Shown: in pieces, positions 1 through 12,360 of the stretch | Numbering within the stretch: position 1 is the first letter of the stretch | Layout of the letters: the number at the start of each line of letters is the position of its first letter | Source of the DNA: Tolypeutes matacus | Lineage: Eukaryota; Chordata; Mammalia; Cingulata; Chlamyphoridae | Assembly: GCA_026826555.1 (NCBI GenBank) | Contig: JAKSZT010054324.1 | Coordinates: 2,963,908-3,027,907, forward strand | Direction of reading: 5' to 3' | DNA: 64,000 bases | Position numbers and translations under genes: made by a program | The notes under the pieces: generated by a model | Database searches by the model: none | What the model was told of the DNA's origin: nothing | Seen by the model: the letters and a program-made list of their open reading frames with translations, nothing else

Positions 1-1300
1 TGACAAATAGTCATGGACTAAAATAACAGACATGGACTGTAGTTTAGGGAAAAGATGAGCCATTTAAGAGATAGTGCTGGAACAATAGTTTTTCCATATG
101 GAAAAAATAAATAAAACTGGATAGTTCCCTCAAACTACCACACACACACTCACAGACATGACACAAAAAGCAGGAATCAAAAAGGAAAAATTGACAAATT
201 TTAATATTTAAGATTATCATATATTCATGAGAAGACATTTAAAAATGAGAAAAGCAGACACAAAATGGTAGAAGAGATTTGCAATATATAAAACCAAAAA
301 AGAATTAGTATTCATGATATGGAAAGAACTTCTTCAGGTCAATAAGAAAAAGGCAAGCAAACTAACTGAAAAAAAAATAAGACAAAGAATAAACAGGCAT
401 TACAAGAACGGGAAACTCAATAGGCTAATAAATACACGGAAATATACTCAACCTAATTTTAAATCAAGGAAATACAAATTATTACCACAATGAGGTATTG
501 TTTTATATCTACCTTACTGGCTAATTTTTTAGGGATAGTAATAAGTCCTCGTAAGGCTGCGGAGATGGGGAACTTTCTTACACTTCTGGTGGGTGTGTAA
601 ATTATACAATAGAGTTAATGATGGACATATTTAATAACCCAACAATTCTTTCCTAGCTATATATCCTAGAAAAAGTCCTGCACATGTACAAGAGAATACA
701 TGTGCAGCATTGATTGTAATAGTACAAAACTGGAAATAAACTAAATGTCCATCAATAGGAGACTGAATAGATAAATTTTAGTTCAGTGATTACTAAGCAG
801 CAGTGAAATGAATGAACTACAGCTACTTATATCAGTGTGAATCTCATAAACATGTTGAGCAGAAAAGAAGTTTGCAGAATAATACATTCGGTTTGATACT
901 CCTATGAAAAATTTTAAACTATGCAAAACTAAGAAATGCTTCAGACTTCATATATATGTAACTATGAAGAAATACCAGGGAATGATACAAAATTCTGAAT
1001 GCTGATGATCTCTGAGGGGGAGAGAAGGGAATGGCCTCACAAAAGACTTCAGTGTTACATATGAAATATATTATTTCTTAATATGGGTATTCTTCTAGCA
1101 TTTTTTTTTTTTTTTTTTTTTTTTGAGGTACTGGAACCTCATACGTGGGAAGTTGGGACTCAACCACTGAGCCACATTGGCTCCCTCTTCTAGCATTTTT
1201 TACATTTTATATATAATACATTATACATATAATTTCATAAATATAATTTTCCTGTAATTTAAAATTAAAAAAGAATATGACATAATTCAAGGAAAAAAGA
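1..1300 (+). mobile_element. Old L1 fragment: ORF2 3' end plus 3'UTR
   Basis: The order of phrases matches the end of mammalian L1 ORF2: 'ccatatggaaaaaataaata' near 95, 'atcaaggaaatacaaatt' near 465, 'ggaaataaactaaatgtcca' near 733, 'atgaatgaactacag' near 807, then a 3'UTR-like run to about 1090. The copy is heavily mutated, has no open frame of note, and continues past a younger SINE inserted at 1101-1185. It is 5'-truncated by the window edge. It looks like an ancient (L1M-type) copy; the subfamily is not determined. Confidence 0.75.
1101..1185 (-). mobile_element. tRNA-derived SINE, right-monomer type, inside L1
   Basis: Read on the minus strand it begins 'agggagccaatgtggctcag', has an A-box-like 'TGGCTCAGTGGTTGAG', ends in 'ccagtacctcaaa' and runs into a poly-A of about 24 (poly-T at 1101-1124). 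A perfect 15-bp target-site duplication 'tcttctagcattttt' flanks it at 1091-1105 and 1186-1200, so the insertion is precise and young relative to the L1 it interrupts. The middle of the monomer, including much of the B box, is missing or degenerate. Confidence 0.85.
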
Positions 1301-1679
1301 TAAATTTTCCTACTGATTATATTGCTCATTACCTACCCTTATTACTTACCCTAACATAAAAAATAAATTAATAAAACCATCAAAATAAAATGAATGCATC
1401 ACAAATCTTCTTTTAGTTTCTTAAAGTTAACAGTGTTCATCTTTTTCACTAAAATAGGTATTTGAAAAATTCCAGGGAAAAATCAACATGCAATACATTA
1501 GCTATCGTGAATTAGCATGTCTCTGGCCTTCGGTAAGTCACTACTCTTTTCAGGCTTGTTTCTTCATCGGTCAGTTTTGATACTTGGATCAACTGACCTA
1601 TAAGAGTCTTTCTTGCTATAAGACTATATATACCAAACTGGTATATAATTTAACTGTCCTCTGCACTAGGCAGCAGTAT
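1301..1679. other. Unassigned AT-rich sequence
   Basis: No repeat, exon or RNA signature recognised. It is AT-rich with many A runs near 1340-1400, possibly further decayed L1 tail. Confidence 0.3.
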
Positions 1680-1795
1680 ATGTTACAAGCTATGGTGTTT
1701 TTGAAGGCAGGAGCCCTGTCCTTACTCCTCCACTAACTCTAGTGCCCAGTGAAGTATGTGGCATATGGCAGATGGTCAAATAAATGTCAGTGCAA
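1680..1795 (+). mobile_element. L2-type LINE 3' end
   Basis: The segment 'aaggcaggagccctgtcc' followed by 'agtgcccagtgaagtatgtg', 'ggcatatggcagatggtc' and 'aaataaatgtca' follows the characteristic L2 3' terminus pattern (gcagggac...agtgcctggcacatag...caataaat). It is diverged, with no detectable coding part. Confidence 0.45.
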
Positions 1796-2504
1796 TAAAG
1801 GATTCTGGCATTGTATGTTGTGAATGCTGGGTACGCTAAAATGTCACCATGTCCTAGAAGTCATTAAAAGGCAAATTTGGTGATTTTACTTGAATACTAA
1901 AGTAGGAAACTGATGAAATAGTCATCAGTTCTAAGATACATGCTTTTTATATTTCATATTCTCTGGAATCAATTGAAAGCACATTTCAATGTTGTCAGCC
2001 AGACAGCAGTTGTGATGCAGTTGTCATTGTGTGATTGTTAACAAACTTAAGTAGTAATTAGTATTGCTAGTGGCATGAGTACATAAATAATAGGATTCCC
2101 TTAATAGTTCAGCCAAAAAATCATTTAGGAAAGAATGTGAGTCCTGGATATCCTATCTGGAAAGTTCCCATTGATACCTTCCGATATGATCAAGACAACC
2201 ATTTGGAAAACTTGTAAAATTTTGGAAGGAAATCCTGGAGACAATAGTAGAGCATTCTTTTCAGAAAGACTCCATCACCAATACTGATGGCACAGAGGAA
2301 AAGATTGAGTGGAAACAGACACAGAGATCAAGAAATCCGAGTTGAAAAATTATTTTAAAAACTGGACTCTAAATATGAAGAAACTTAACCAATTTATTTG
2401 GATTATATTTTCGATATATATGAGCATAGTGTATGTTTTTAAAAGTTTCTCCAATGACTGATTTAGTCTGTGAAGCTATTAACACTTAAAAGATTCCATT
2501 TTAT
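1796..2504. other. Unassigned sequence
   Basis: No gene, RNA or repeat family recognised. There are stops in all frames and the composition is AT-rich. Confidence 0.3.
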
Positions 2505-2845
2505 GACTGAATAATATGTATAAGCCTTGAAATCATGTTGAGCAAAATAAGCTAGACACAAAAGAACAATTATTGTGTGGTTCCACTTACATAAAATATC
2601 TAGAATAAGCAAATTCATAGATATAGAAAATAGATTACAAGTTACCAGGGACTGGAATTTTGAGTTATGGAGAGTTATTGCTTAATGAGCAAATAGTTTC
2701 TGTTTACGGTCATGAAAAGTTTTGTTAATGGATGGTGGTAATAGTAGCACAGCCTTGTGAGTCTAATTAATACCACTGAATTTTACACTTAAAAACTGTT
2801 AAAATGGAAAAGTTTGTGATATGTAGAGAGATACACACACACACA
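2505..2845 (+). mobile_element. L1 3'UTR/ORF2-end fragment
   Basis: Contains 'tgttgagcaaaataagctag', 'acacaaaagaacaattattg' and 'ggttccacttacataaaata', then 'accagggactggaattttg' and 'actgaattttacacttaaaa', the usual order at the end of old mammalian L1 elements. It ends just before a CA microsatellite, which often grows from an L1 tail. Confidence 0.65.
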
Positions 2846-2852
2846 CACACAC
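2832..2852. repeat. (AC)n microsatellite
   Basis: Uninterrupted AC dinucleotides directly after the L1 3' end. Confidence 0.9.
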
Positions 2853-3039
2853 TTAAAGGAGTAATTCCCACTGTTAAATTATAGGGACTCTGGGAGTCAG
2901 ATAGGACAGCAGAGAACTAACTGGAAAGGTTTCTTTTTGTTTTTTAACTATATAAACAGTACTCTACAGTTTATGAAGCTCCTTCATATATATGAAATAA
3001 TCTCTTTCCCACAGCAAAAAAAAAAAATGAGGTAGACCA

Positions 3040-3170
3040 GTTATTTACATCTTCATTTAACAGATAAGGAAACTGAGAGCTGAAGAGATTTATTGACTAG
3101 TGTAAGATGGCCCAGCTAATGAAAGGTGGTCTTTGACTTGAACTGAGAAAAAGAGTTGATATATATGTGC
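3040..3170 (-). mobile_element. MIR SINE fragment
   Basis: Has 'taacagataaggaaactgag' followed by a degraded 'gcccagctaatgaaaggtgg', the reverse complement of the MIR core and 3' side. Diverged and truncated. Confidence 0.45.
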
Positions 3171-3267
3171 TTTCCTCTCCATCAAATGTTGGTAAAACTT
3201 TAGAGAAACACGGTGGGTGGTCAGGAGGAGTATTGGAGATGGGGTCTGCTGTGCCCATCATCTAGTT

Positions 3268-3501
3268 CAGGGGTTCTTAACATTTTTTGTTCCATGAACC
3301 CCTTTGCCAGTCAGGTGAAATGAATACTACTGTAATTTATTTATTGCATACATTCAAAAGTGAAGGAAAAGCTAGATTTCAGTTAGAGGTCAGAGAAAAT
3401 AAAGAAAATAAGTTGATTTTTTTCAATTCAAGCTCATGGATCCCCTGAAATCTTTCCACAGACCCCTTGGGGTTCCATGGACCCCTGGTTAAGAACCCCT
3501 G
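3268..3501. mobile_element. Non-autonomous hAT-type DNA transposon (MITE)
   Basis: Perfect 14-bp terminal inverted repeats 'caggggttcttaac' (3268-3281) and 'gttaagaacccctg' (3488-3501) bound a 234-bp element. The flanks 'atctagtt' (3260-3267) and 'atctggtt' (3502-3509) form an 8-bp target duplication with one mismatch, as expected for hAT transposons. Subterminal 'tccatgaacccctttgccag' and 'agaccccttggggttccatg' match the Charlie-type MITE pattern. No transposase coding. Confidence 0.8.
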
Positions 3502-3509
3502 ATCTGGTT

Positions 3510-5009
3510 GATGTCTGCTAAGGTCCAGTTCAGCTAAGTCCAGGACAATGAATCAGGAGACAGATGTGCACTAAGAGGTCAGACCGAAAACCAGGAGAGC
3601 TTAAGTAAATACCAAATCAGTCCCTAATCACTAACGATCAGGAGATGGGCTGAACAGAATTCAGAAATGGGCCAGGGAGGAAACCCTAGGTGTCATTTTG
3701 TGCTAACACTGTGCTTTCAGTGTTAAAACACTGAGAGCCCTGGTAGGTTCTCCAACCCTGCTGCCCTTTCTGTTCTTTTAGTGATCTAGCCCCACATGTA
3801 TTGTGAAACAGAGCAGGTCCTGACAGCAATAACGTTCGTGGGAGTCTCCAGGGTATTTCATACTTGTGAGCATACAGATGAAATGAACAGAGGCTATTTG
3901 CTGTGTTCCTACCTCACTTCCTAGAAAGGAAAAAAGAAAAATCCAGAGGGAGAGTTTCAGCTTCATTTACCAAGTGGTTATTGTTTAAAAGCTCAAGTCA
4001 GGAAATGGAATATTTTGAAGTCCTACTGGGAAGGCATATATGATTCTTCACTCCAAAGAAATTGCACTAAACCTTTTGGCCTGACAGGGTAGTCTAGGTG
4101 AAGCATTACTTTGTGTTGTCAGGATTCATTTCTTTACCGAGCAGTCACTTCACCAAGTAAGCTGTATGGTTGGGATTTTGAAGGCTTTGGTTTTGCTGAA
4201 TCTCAGAGATGGGAAATATTCTGAGGCAAGTGAGTGGAAACTCTACTTAATATTCACCTGCATGGCCACCTCATGGGAACACCCCTGAAGAAGAAGATGT
4301 GCCTTCAGCTGTGTTTTCTCAGGGAGGATGAGCCTTAGAATGCAGAACAGGGAAGTAGAGCTTCCAGACTGTGTTCACAGTGTGTGCAAGATAAAAATTG
4401 TGCCAATAAATACAAACTTTGCACCTGCTCTCCTATCAGAAAGCACACAAATAGGAAAAATGAGTCGGCATCTTTATTACTCATCTGGAATAACCATGTT
4501 TTTTGTTGGGTGAATGCAAAAGTTGGTATTTGTAGATATGTACTGATATATAGGGGGAGGATAAATACAGGATCAGTATTTCTTGTTCCAACAAAATCTG
4601 TGCTTCACCCCAAACTCCTAAATACACATTTTCTGAGGCCTTTATAGCATATATTAGTATACAAATACATTGAGAACCGAATGGTTCAAATTCATATAGG
4701 CATTTTGCTAATAGCCTGTCTTTGACACTCTTTTTTGTATTTACTATGGGATCACAAATACAATACCTAAATTATCTACCTATCTATCTATTATCTAACT
4801 ATCTAGTCATATCCACATTTGTATTTATTCCCAAAATGAAGGGGATACAGCACTTTAGAATCAGATGGAATTGGATAAGTTTTTATGACTCATTTACTGG
4901 TTGATTTGAGGCAAGGTACACAATATCTCTAAGTCTTAATTTCCTTCTCTATGAAGCAGAGATGCAAATACCCACCTTGTAGTATTTCTGGGGGGATCAA
5001 ATAAGCATA
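3510..5009. other. Unassigned sequence with a short tetranucleotide-like tract
   Basis: No exon or repeat family recognised. A short imperfect CTAT/CTAC tract lies at about 4772-4805. The open frames here (around 4328-4904) overlap in different frames, lack homology that I recognise, and look like chance. Confidence 0.3.
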
Positions 5010-5165
5010 CACACACACATATTCTCTCTGTCTCACGCTGTATCTATGTCTATCATATAGATGTATGTACACTTGTATGTGTGTATATATGATGTGTATG
5101 TATATATGTATATATAATATGTGTATATATGTATATATGTTGTGTATGTGTGTATATATATATTC
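5010..5165. repeat. Compound TG/TA/CA microsatellite
   Basis: Alternating purine-pyrimidine sequence: 'acacacacacat' at its start, then long interrupted TG and TA runs to 5165. The Tyr/Ile/His-rich frames on both strands here are by-products of the repeat. Confidence 0.9.
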
Positions 5166-5884
5166 TATCACAGTAGTACTGTACACTAATAGGCATTTGA
5201 TAAAGGTTAGCTTGCCTGATTATAAATGTATAAAAAAGCTCAGAGGGTGATGAGCACTAGAGAAATCTGTGCAGAAAAGGTAATGATCAGCAGGATAGAA
5301 ATAGCAAAGAGATTGAGTTTTAAAGTATAAAGAGCCAACAGTTTTAAAGTATAACGATTGGATTGTGGCAGTTTCCACATTAAAAGGTTATAAAGAAAAA
5401 TGTGAAATAACATAGCCTACTCCATATCATGTTATATGGATATTAGAAATATGGCTGGAAACAAGGTTGGCAAGAGTTGTTGCACTTGAAATGTACAGCT
5501 GAATGTACATTCTTTACCTCCTACCCCAAAGCACCAATAGCAGTAGGCTTTCAAATTAGCCTGAAAAAAAGCAGGGACTAGCCATTCTTCATATTTCCAA
5601 ATGTCCCCCATTGATGCACATAGTGTGGCATCACTCTTAGATGATTCCACAGGGTAACTGTGTTGGTACTCAGTTTGCAGTTGGTGACTCTGATCCCACC
5701 ATGGCTTTATCTATGACTCTCCTTACCTAAGTTTGAACATCTTCAGATGAATGGGCTTTTCTTGGAACCTCCTGAAAAGTATCCTACTGAGAGTCAAGAA
5801 CTTCTGTAGCAAAAAATAACTCAAGACATAGAAAAGGGGGGCTGGCTGGACATGTAAAACATCCCAACTTCTCTGTTCTACTAT
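5166..5884. other. Unassigned sequence with a 15-bp direct repeat
   Basis: No gene recognised. 'agttttaaagtataa' occurs at 5316-5330 and again, identical, at 5340-5354 with a 9-nt spacer. The rest shows no family resemblance. Confidence 0.4.
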
Positions 5885-5932
5885 ATTTTGTTGTTGTTTT
5901 GTTTTTGTTTGTTTTTGTTTTTGCTTTCTGTC
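5885..5932. repeat. T-rich low-complexity tract
   Basis: Imperfect (TTTTTG)n sequence next to the composite repeat that follows. On the minus strand it reads as an A-rich tail. Confidence 0.8.
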
Positions 5933-5939
5933 ACAATTC

Positions 5940-7640
5940 CTCTTTATTTTTTAAAAAGATATTTAGATTACATAAATGTTACATAAAAAATATAGGGGAT
6001 TCACATATGCCTCACTCCCCACACTGCCCACACTTACCCACATTAACAACATCCTCCATTAGTGTGGTATATTCACTGCAATTGATGAACACATTTTGGA
6101 GCATTGCCACTAAGCATGGATTATAGTGTGCATTGTAGTTTACACTCTCTCCCACACAATTCTGTAGGTAATGGCAAGATATATAATGGCCTGTATCTGT
6201 CATTGCAATGTCATTCAAGACAATTCCCAAGTCCCAAAAATGCTCCCATATTACATCTGTTTTCCCTCTCCCTGACCTCAGAACCTCCAGTGGCCACTGC
6301 CTCCACATCAATGATATAATTTCTTCCATTGCTAGAATCACAATAAGCCTATAGTAGAATACCAGTAAGTCCACTCTAGGCCATAATTCATTCCCCAATC
6401 CTGAGGATTCTGGAATGGTGATGACCATTCCACCTCCAGTTGAGAGGAGGCTTCAGTCCCATATGGCCAATGTATGGGACTCTCCTGCTTGCAATTGTAG
6501 GCTCTCTTGGTTCCTTGGTATGGTGATTGTTCATCATCACCTCCTTGTTAGTTGTCCTGGGTGAGTCCAATAAACTGGAGAGTAGATGTTGCAGCTCTGT
6601 TGAGGCTCAGGGCCCAGCTGGCACATGGGCCACCCAAAGATTCAAATCTCTTGGACATACACCTACCAACTCCAGCACCAACTGTAGGTTCAAATAGAAA
6701 GGACAGAAGAGCCATGTGTAGGGAAACCACAACTGAGCTGAACTCTTTCACACTGGGGAGCACAAACTCCAAAATAGGGTCCACTGGCAAGGCATCAAAC
6801 TCCTGAGCTTTCTGCCCTGACTATAGAGCCTCAGTGTCTCCAGAGCCCTCAGGAGCCCCACTATTTGGGGTAGTGTCTAATTTGGCAGTCTATGAGATCC
6901 TGCTGAGACATGCATAAGCATAACCTCTGGGATGACCTCCCGACTCACTAAGAAGTCTCTTAGCCATATAAACTCATTTTTCTTTACCCTTTCCCCCTTT
7001 TGGTCAAAGTCTTTTTCCAGTTGCATTGCTAGTTGGTGCCAGTGAGGCTCATCCCTGAGAGTCATGTCCCAGGTTTTATTATCTCAAAATTATTTCTTTA
7101 TTTATTTATTTTTGTATTTTATTTTGTATTTTTAAAACTATCATTATTATTTTAGTTTCTTATTAATTGTGTTTGGCTATTTTATTGGCTTCGTTTTTGA
7201 AGAAGTTTTGGATCACAGAAGGGTTACAGCTGTGGCAGGGTAGGATCATTTGTGTGGGGTGTCAGTGATGGGGGATACAAGGGAGGAGGTTCACCTGGGC
7301 ATATAAATGTGTTCAAAAGTTCATGGGGCATTGTCAAGGTGAGTGGAGATTCACACAATAACTGAAAAAAATATTGAATTCCCATCCTAGGGAACTTTGC
7401 CACATTCTCTAATGGAACAGCAAGAATCCCCCAAGCACAGAGGCAAAGGCTAGTATAGGAGGACGGTCCATTGGCAGGCCCTTGATATTGATACTGTGCT
7501 TATGAACTGTACTCACTAAATTGAAACTTAGCCTAGTGTTATAGGGTGCCTAAGAGTTATCTTCTGAGAGCCTTCTTGTTGCTCAAATGTAGCCTCTCTC
7601 TAAGCTGAACTCAGCATATAAATACAATAACTCTGATCTA
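5940..7640. repeat. Composite interspersed repeat with inverted half
   Basis: I recognise 5947-7080 as the plus-strand left part of a high-copy xenarthran repeat ('tataggggattcacatatgc' ... 'gaggctcatccctgagagtc' ... 'gtcatgtccca'). The stretch 7193-7640 looks like the right part of the same repeat in reverse orientation; for example the reverse complement of 7560-7600 reads 'ttgagcaacaagaaggctct'. The two halves start with related 34-35-bp segments in the same direction (5947 and 7193; shared core 'gatyaca...gttac'), as expected if they are terminal inverted repeats of one element whose right half was flipped. The 138-aa minus-strand frame at 6012-6428 and its neighbours belong to this repeat and resemble no protein I know. 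The element class (DNA transposon or retroelement end) is uncertain. Confidence 0.5.
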
Positions 7641-9365
7641 CTTTAAAACAGTAGTTCTGGTATATTACAATACAACACCAAGTATGTAACTTGTTGGAAA
7701 GTTTGTCAGAATAATTTTTTACTTCTAATGTTAAAGTACTAAAGTTTGCAAATCATTTAGTATTTTATATAAATTGGAGTGGAATCAAGGCTGTATCTGT
7801 ATGTCAATGTCACTCCCTACCATTTACTTATGTATGATTTATTGAGTTAATAGGATTGGAGAAGTTACCTTGCATATATTTTTTTGGTCTGTGTTATACC
7901 TGCAAATGTCGCTTATTAAATATGGGGGGGGGGGCGGCAGTGAGAAAGGTGCTCTAGAGGATTTTGAATATTCTGCCCCTAAATCTTCCTGCAGAGACAA
8001 TCTGGAATGGTCCTGGGAGAGTTACACAATCTGGTCCAGCCTCCAAAACACCTGCATTGTTCAAGGAGACAAGGGATTCCTGGGACCCAAAGATTTTTTT
8101 TTTTAATCAGAAGCAGTTCTTAAGCTTTGACTATAGTAACCTGGCAGTTGGATAATCTGTCTTGGGTTTTAAGACTGTAGTGTAGGATAATTAAAGAAGC
8201 TTAAATGATCACTAGGTTTTTTGTTTGTTTGTTTGTTCAGTTTTTTATTTTTGGTTTTTTGGTTTGTTTGTTTTTATATAGGTCATGTGGTCATGTGTAA
8301 GTTTTAAATTCAGATACGTTTTATAATCAATAGAAACAAAGCCCTTTTGATGGAAGTAGCAGCCCAACTTGCTGCAACCATATCTAACAGAGATAACTCC
8401 CACTAACTCCAGGGGAAATTTAGCTTCCCAATGACTCAGTTTCTGGCAGAGTCATATACTGGAATTGAGCGAGTGATGCACTTATGTACCTATGCTTATA
8501 AGATGGCTGGTAGCAATAGGTCCTTAAACCTCTATTTAAGGTAATGATCCTAAATAAGGATTTAGTGGAAGGAGGCCGGATACCTCCCCAGGTTCAAGTG
8601 ATCTGGGCAGGCTGGTTAGAGAGCTCTGTGACATGTAGGAGAGCAGAATTATATTAGCTCATCTATCCTGATCATACAGTACTGCCCTGCCCAATCCATC
8701 TGCTTCTGCCACTATGCCTGCATAGGCTTCATCGGTGTCCCTTCTCTGCTGCATATCTTTGCAGTGCACTGTCTCACTCACCAGCAATGGCTAGAAGAAT
8801 TTTCTCTTTCTATCTGGCTGTTTGACAGTTAAAGCAATTATACTGCCTCACTGGTAACCTCTGGTAATGGGACTTCCCCTGGGAAAAACCAACACATGTA
8901 GAAATGAAGAGATCTCATTATTTGTATATGTCTGGCCCTCTCTACCAGCTCAAAATCAGGCTCCTTTGGAATGAAAGGGTGGCTACTCTTACATGCTCCC
9001 CAAGGTGTAGAGAAAACACATTCTTTCACTAGAAAATCTAGTGTGATTAAAGGGCCAGAAACTCTGGGTACTAAAATTCCATTTTGGAGTGATATGAGAA
9101 AGGCATTCAGAAAGAATATCAAAACATGAGCCATGGGATGAAATACAAAACAGCCACTATGATAAGTCCTGCTGACATGTAAGAAAATAGAGGTATTTTT
9201 GAGATACTTTCTAAACAGGAATAGTTTGCTTTTTGGTCTTTAGGTTAAAAGCATTAACCAACCTGCTTTTCCCATAATCCTTCCTATAAACACACTTTGA
9301 GCTTTATCTCCCCTCCTTCAGGTTTTCATTCATAGCATTATGCTGCTTGGAATTATCTATTGCTA
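7641..9365. other. Unassigned sequence with short simple repeats
   Basis: No exon found. Simple tracts: a G-run at 7924-7934 and T/TTTG-rich sequence at 8218-8278. Frames at 7870-8155 and 8838-9134 show no domain or codon pattern. Confidence 0.35.
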
Positions 9366-9750
9366 TTTCAGTAAATACTGAGCACTGACTATGTGCCAGA
9401 CATATTCATTCTACCTGTTCTACAAACTCCACCTCAAGATCTTCTCCCTCTATGAAAATTTTCGCCGATTTTTTCCACCAAAAATTGCCTGCATGTCCTT
9501 TGAAATCCTATGGCAGTTTCCTTCCCTGCTTTTCGATGGCTTTATCCTGTACTTCCCTGTACATGTTTTTTTGTGTACATGTCTTTCTAAATTTTCTGTT
9601 TCTTTAGAATAAAAAGTCTGGAAAATAAGCTTCATATGGACAGTGATTCTGTGTGTGTGTGTGTTTTCATTGCTGTATTCCCAGTAATTATAGTAGGCAT
9701 ATAGCAGGCTCTCTATATATTTTGCTTGATAAATGAATGAATGAGAGAAT
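9366..9750 (+). mobile_element. Probable L2-type 3' region
   Basis: 'actgactatgtgccagac' near 9385, a pyrimidine-rich stretch, then 'gtattcccagtaattatag', 'taggcatatagcaggctc' and 'gataaatgaatgaatgag' follow the L2 3' end order. A short TG run (9650-9664) interrupts it. Confidence 0.45.
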
Positions 9751-10225
9751 TAATGAATAATGTCTTTGTATCCCTCACAGTACCTTGTTGTGTTACATAT
9801 GGAGTAACAGATTTGCCAATTTTTCAGAAGTCCTGGATTGAAAAATCAAGCTTGAAAGTTGACTGTCCCTCCTTAAGAATCTTTTATGTCAGACAGAAAT
9901 TAGACTTTCTGCTTTACTTATTTTGCAGAATTGTTTTGAAGATCAATTAAATTAGACTTTTTTGTTCACTGCTAAAAAAATAAAACTTATTAGAACTCAA
10001 CGTATATTACTATTGAATGGATGAATGAGAAGGAAGAAATATGATTTCATGAAATTTGAGCAATTTGGGGATCTAATCAAGAGTTAGACAAAGCACTCAG
10101 AAACTGCAAAGGCCTCGGTCATTCCAGGGAATTAATTGCTGCTTGAAAGCACTGTGCTGCAACTTTGCTGAACATATTTCCCAAGATCAGCTTTACTTCT
10201 AAGTTGAAGACAAAATGGAAAGAAT
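9751..10225. other. Unassigned sequence
   Basis: No recognisable feature. AT-rich with an A run near 9974. Confidence 0.3.
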
Positions 10226-10229
10226 TAAA

Positions 10230-10460
10230 CTTTGCATTAAAAGAATGAGGTCTCAGTGGGTGGCTTATGGGCAAGTCACTTTAGCTTTCTGATCCTCTAT
10301 TGTCTTATCTATAAGATAAAGGTTAAAATGCCCAACATTATCTATCTCCTATGATTGTTGTGCTTATCAGAGAAGTTTATGCATTGATAAATGGTTTGAA
10401 AATTGGTAAACCCCAATAAAATTTGAGATATTATCAGCAGTAGCTTGCCATTCAAGTCTG
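10230..10460 (+). mobile_element. MIR SINE
   Basis: 'gggcaagtcactttagcttt' then 'tctgatcctctattgtctta', 'tataagataaaggttaaaat' and a trailing 'cccaataaaatttgagatat' follow the MIR core and 3' half. Confidence 0.6.
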
Positions 10461-10559
10461 TGGATCTGTTACATACTTTGCTTCTGAAAATTAACATCCC
10501 TACCCAAGATTTACTTATGACCTAGAAATTCCTAACATCCTGGAATTTCTTGAGAGCAA

Positions 10560-10705
10560 TAATTTACTTAATCCACACAACAACCCTGGTAGCTATGTTT
10601 ACAGGGAAGAAACTGAGATTCACAGAGGCAAAGTGAATTGTCCAGGATCATACTGCTTGCCAGTGGAAGAACTGGGCTCCCAACACATGTTAATAACTAC
10701 AGATA
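10560..10705 (-). mobile_element. MIR SINE
   Basis: 'acagggaagaaactgagatt', 'cacagaggcaaagtgaattg' and 'tgccagtggaagaactgggc' are the reverse complement of the MIR core ('cagtttcc', 'gccacttac'). Confidence 0.6.
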
Positions 10706-12300
10706 TGGAACTGTTTCCATTAAAACACAAAGTTCTGAGCTCACTGGTTTTCAAACATGATCATTTTTATTTTCAATGAGGCTTGATTTCATTTATTATT
10801 ATATTCAATCCAATAAAGGTAATATCTGAATATTCTGAGATTTCCTACTACCTCTAATTTAAATTTTGGTAAATGTGTCATATGCTTATTGACAATTTAT
10901 TTTCAAGGTGATATTAAACAATGGATCCCTAGAGATTAAACTGGCAGGATATCTAAACGGTTGGTATCTAATCCTTCACAAAAATTTTCAGTGGCCTGTG
11001 CGTTACTGTAAAAATCTTTTACATTCATAAATATCAAAAAGGTGTGTGATCTTGCATGTTTTGAAACTTTGAAAGCTGACAAAAATTAAGACTGAAACTC
11101 ATATTCCACATATACAAGCACTACTTATTAAGCAAAGAACAAGAGGGGTAGAGAGGTCTAGATTGTATTTAAATCTCTGGAGGAAGGATGGTGATAAGGT
11201 GTAGAATTTTAAAATAGACTTTTGAATATATTCTGCAAATAGGGACATGGTGAAGTTAAGGAGAAATTGCTTCACTAAGAACCATTATTTTGAAGAATAG
11301 TAAGAGTAGCAAGCAAAGACATCGATGACCTCAGAGAAACATGAATAACACATTATAGTTCAGATTATATGGACAGCCTAGCCTGACTCCCAGGAATTTA
11401 AAGCAAATTTGGTATTCAGAGGCCAGATGGGTTACTTAAAGACTGCTTCTATACTTTAAAGATTGTGTTAAGTCAGCCTTGTGGGAAGAAGAGGGCATTT
11501 TTTATGGAGTGAACTAAATTTCTTCTTCCTTTATCATTCAATGGCAGTTCAGGAAGAGAAGACTAAGCCTAGTACTCTTGAAGCTACTGTGGAATGGGAC
11601 CTGGCTCAGGTCTCAGGAGCAATCCTATTCTCCCAGCAAAGGTTTCCACCTAGAAAGCCTCAAAGGAGCTGAAGTCATGATATAATTTCAGGATCAGGAG
11701 CCCAGATGAGAAGCTTTTCCTCTAAGCATGAGATCATGGCTTCTTACCATGATTGCCATGGTGCCGCCCTTGTACATAGATGGTAAATAATCATGCTAAG
11801 CACGTAAATAAAAGCCAGGATCTCAGGGTTCCTTTGCCCAAAAGAAGCATAGTCCAACCACTGTTTTACAACCTTTTTATCTCTCTTTTTGATCACAGAT
11901 AAAACAGGGAGTATGATATGTGCCAGCTGATCAGATATTCGAAACCATGGAGAAAGTACAGGCTCTACCTGTGTTATTCACTCACCAGGTTTCATTTGCT
12001 GAAAGATAAGGTAAATTAATGTGATAAGGTTCTGGTCAGCCATACTGAAGACTTTTAGAACAAATCAGACTACTGCATCCTTGAGTAGGACACCCTCTGA
12101 TGTGCTGATTTTAACCACAAAAGAACCTCTTTGACTAGACTGTATCTCGGTATGTTGTCAAAACATAAATCAAGAACATTATCTGTATGTGTATGTATGT
12201 GTGGGCACACACACAACTGGGTCAATGTTCCTTCCTGTACCTTTGAACAATTGAATGTTGCTGTGTTTATTTTGTGAACTGCCACCAAAAATTTCTATTT
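10706..12300. other. Unassigned sequence
   Basis: No exon, RNA or repeat family recognised. Short open frames at 11481-11672 (+) and 12070-12288 (-) have no domain signature. Confidence 0.3.
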
Positions 12301-12327
12301 CATCAGAATCAATTGTTTATCATCATC

Positions 12328-12360
<33 letters not shown>

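Noticed and set aside
4929..5250. Tyr/Ile/His-rich frames on both strands
   Set aside because: Translation of a TG/TA microsatellite.
6012..6428. 138-aa minus-strand open frame
   Set aside because: It lies wholly within the composite interspersed repeat, has no recognisable domain, and other frames overlap it on both strands.
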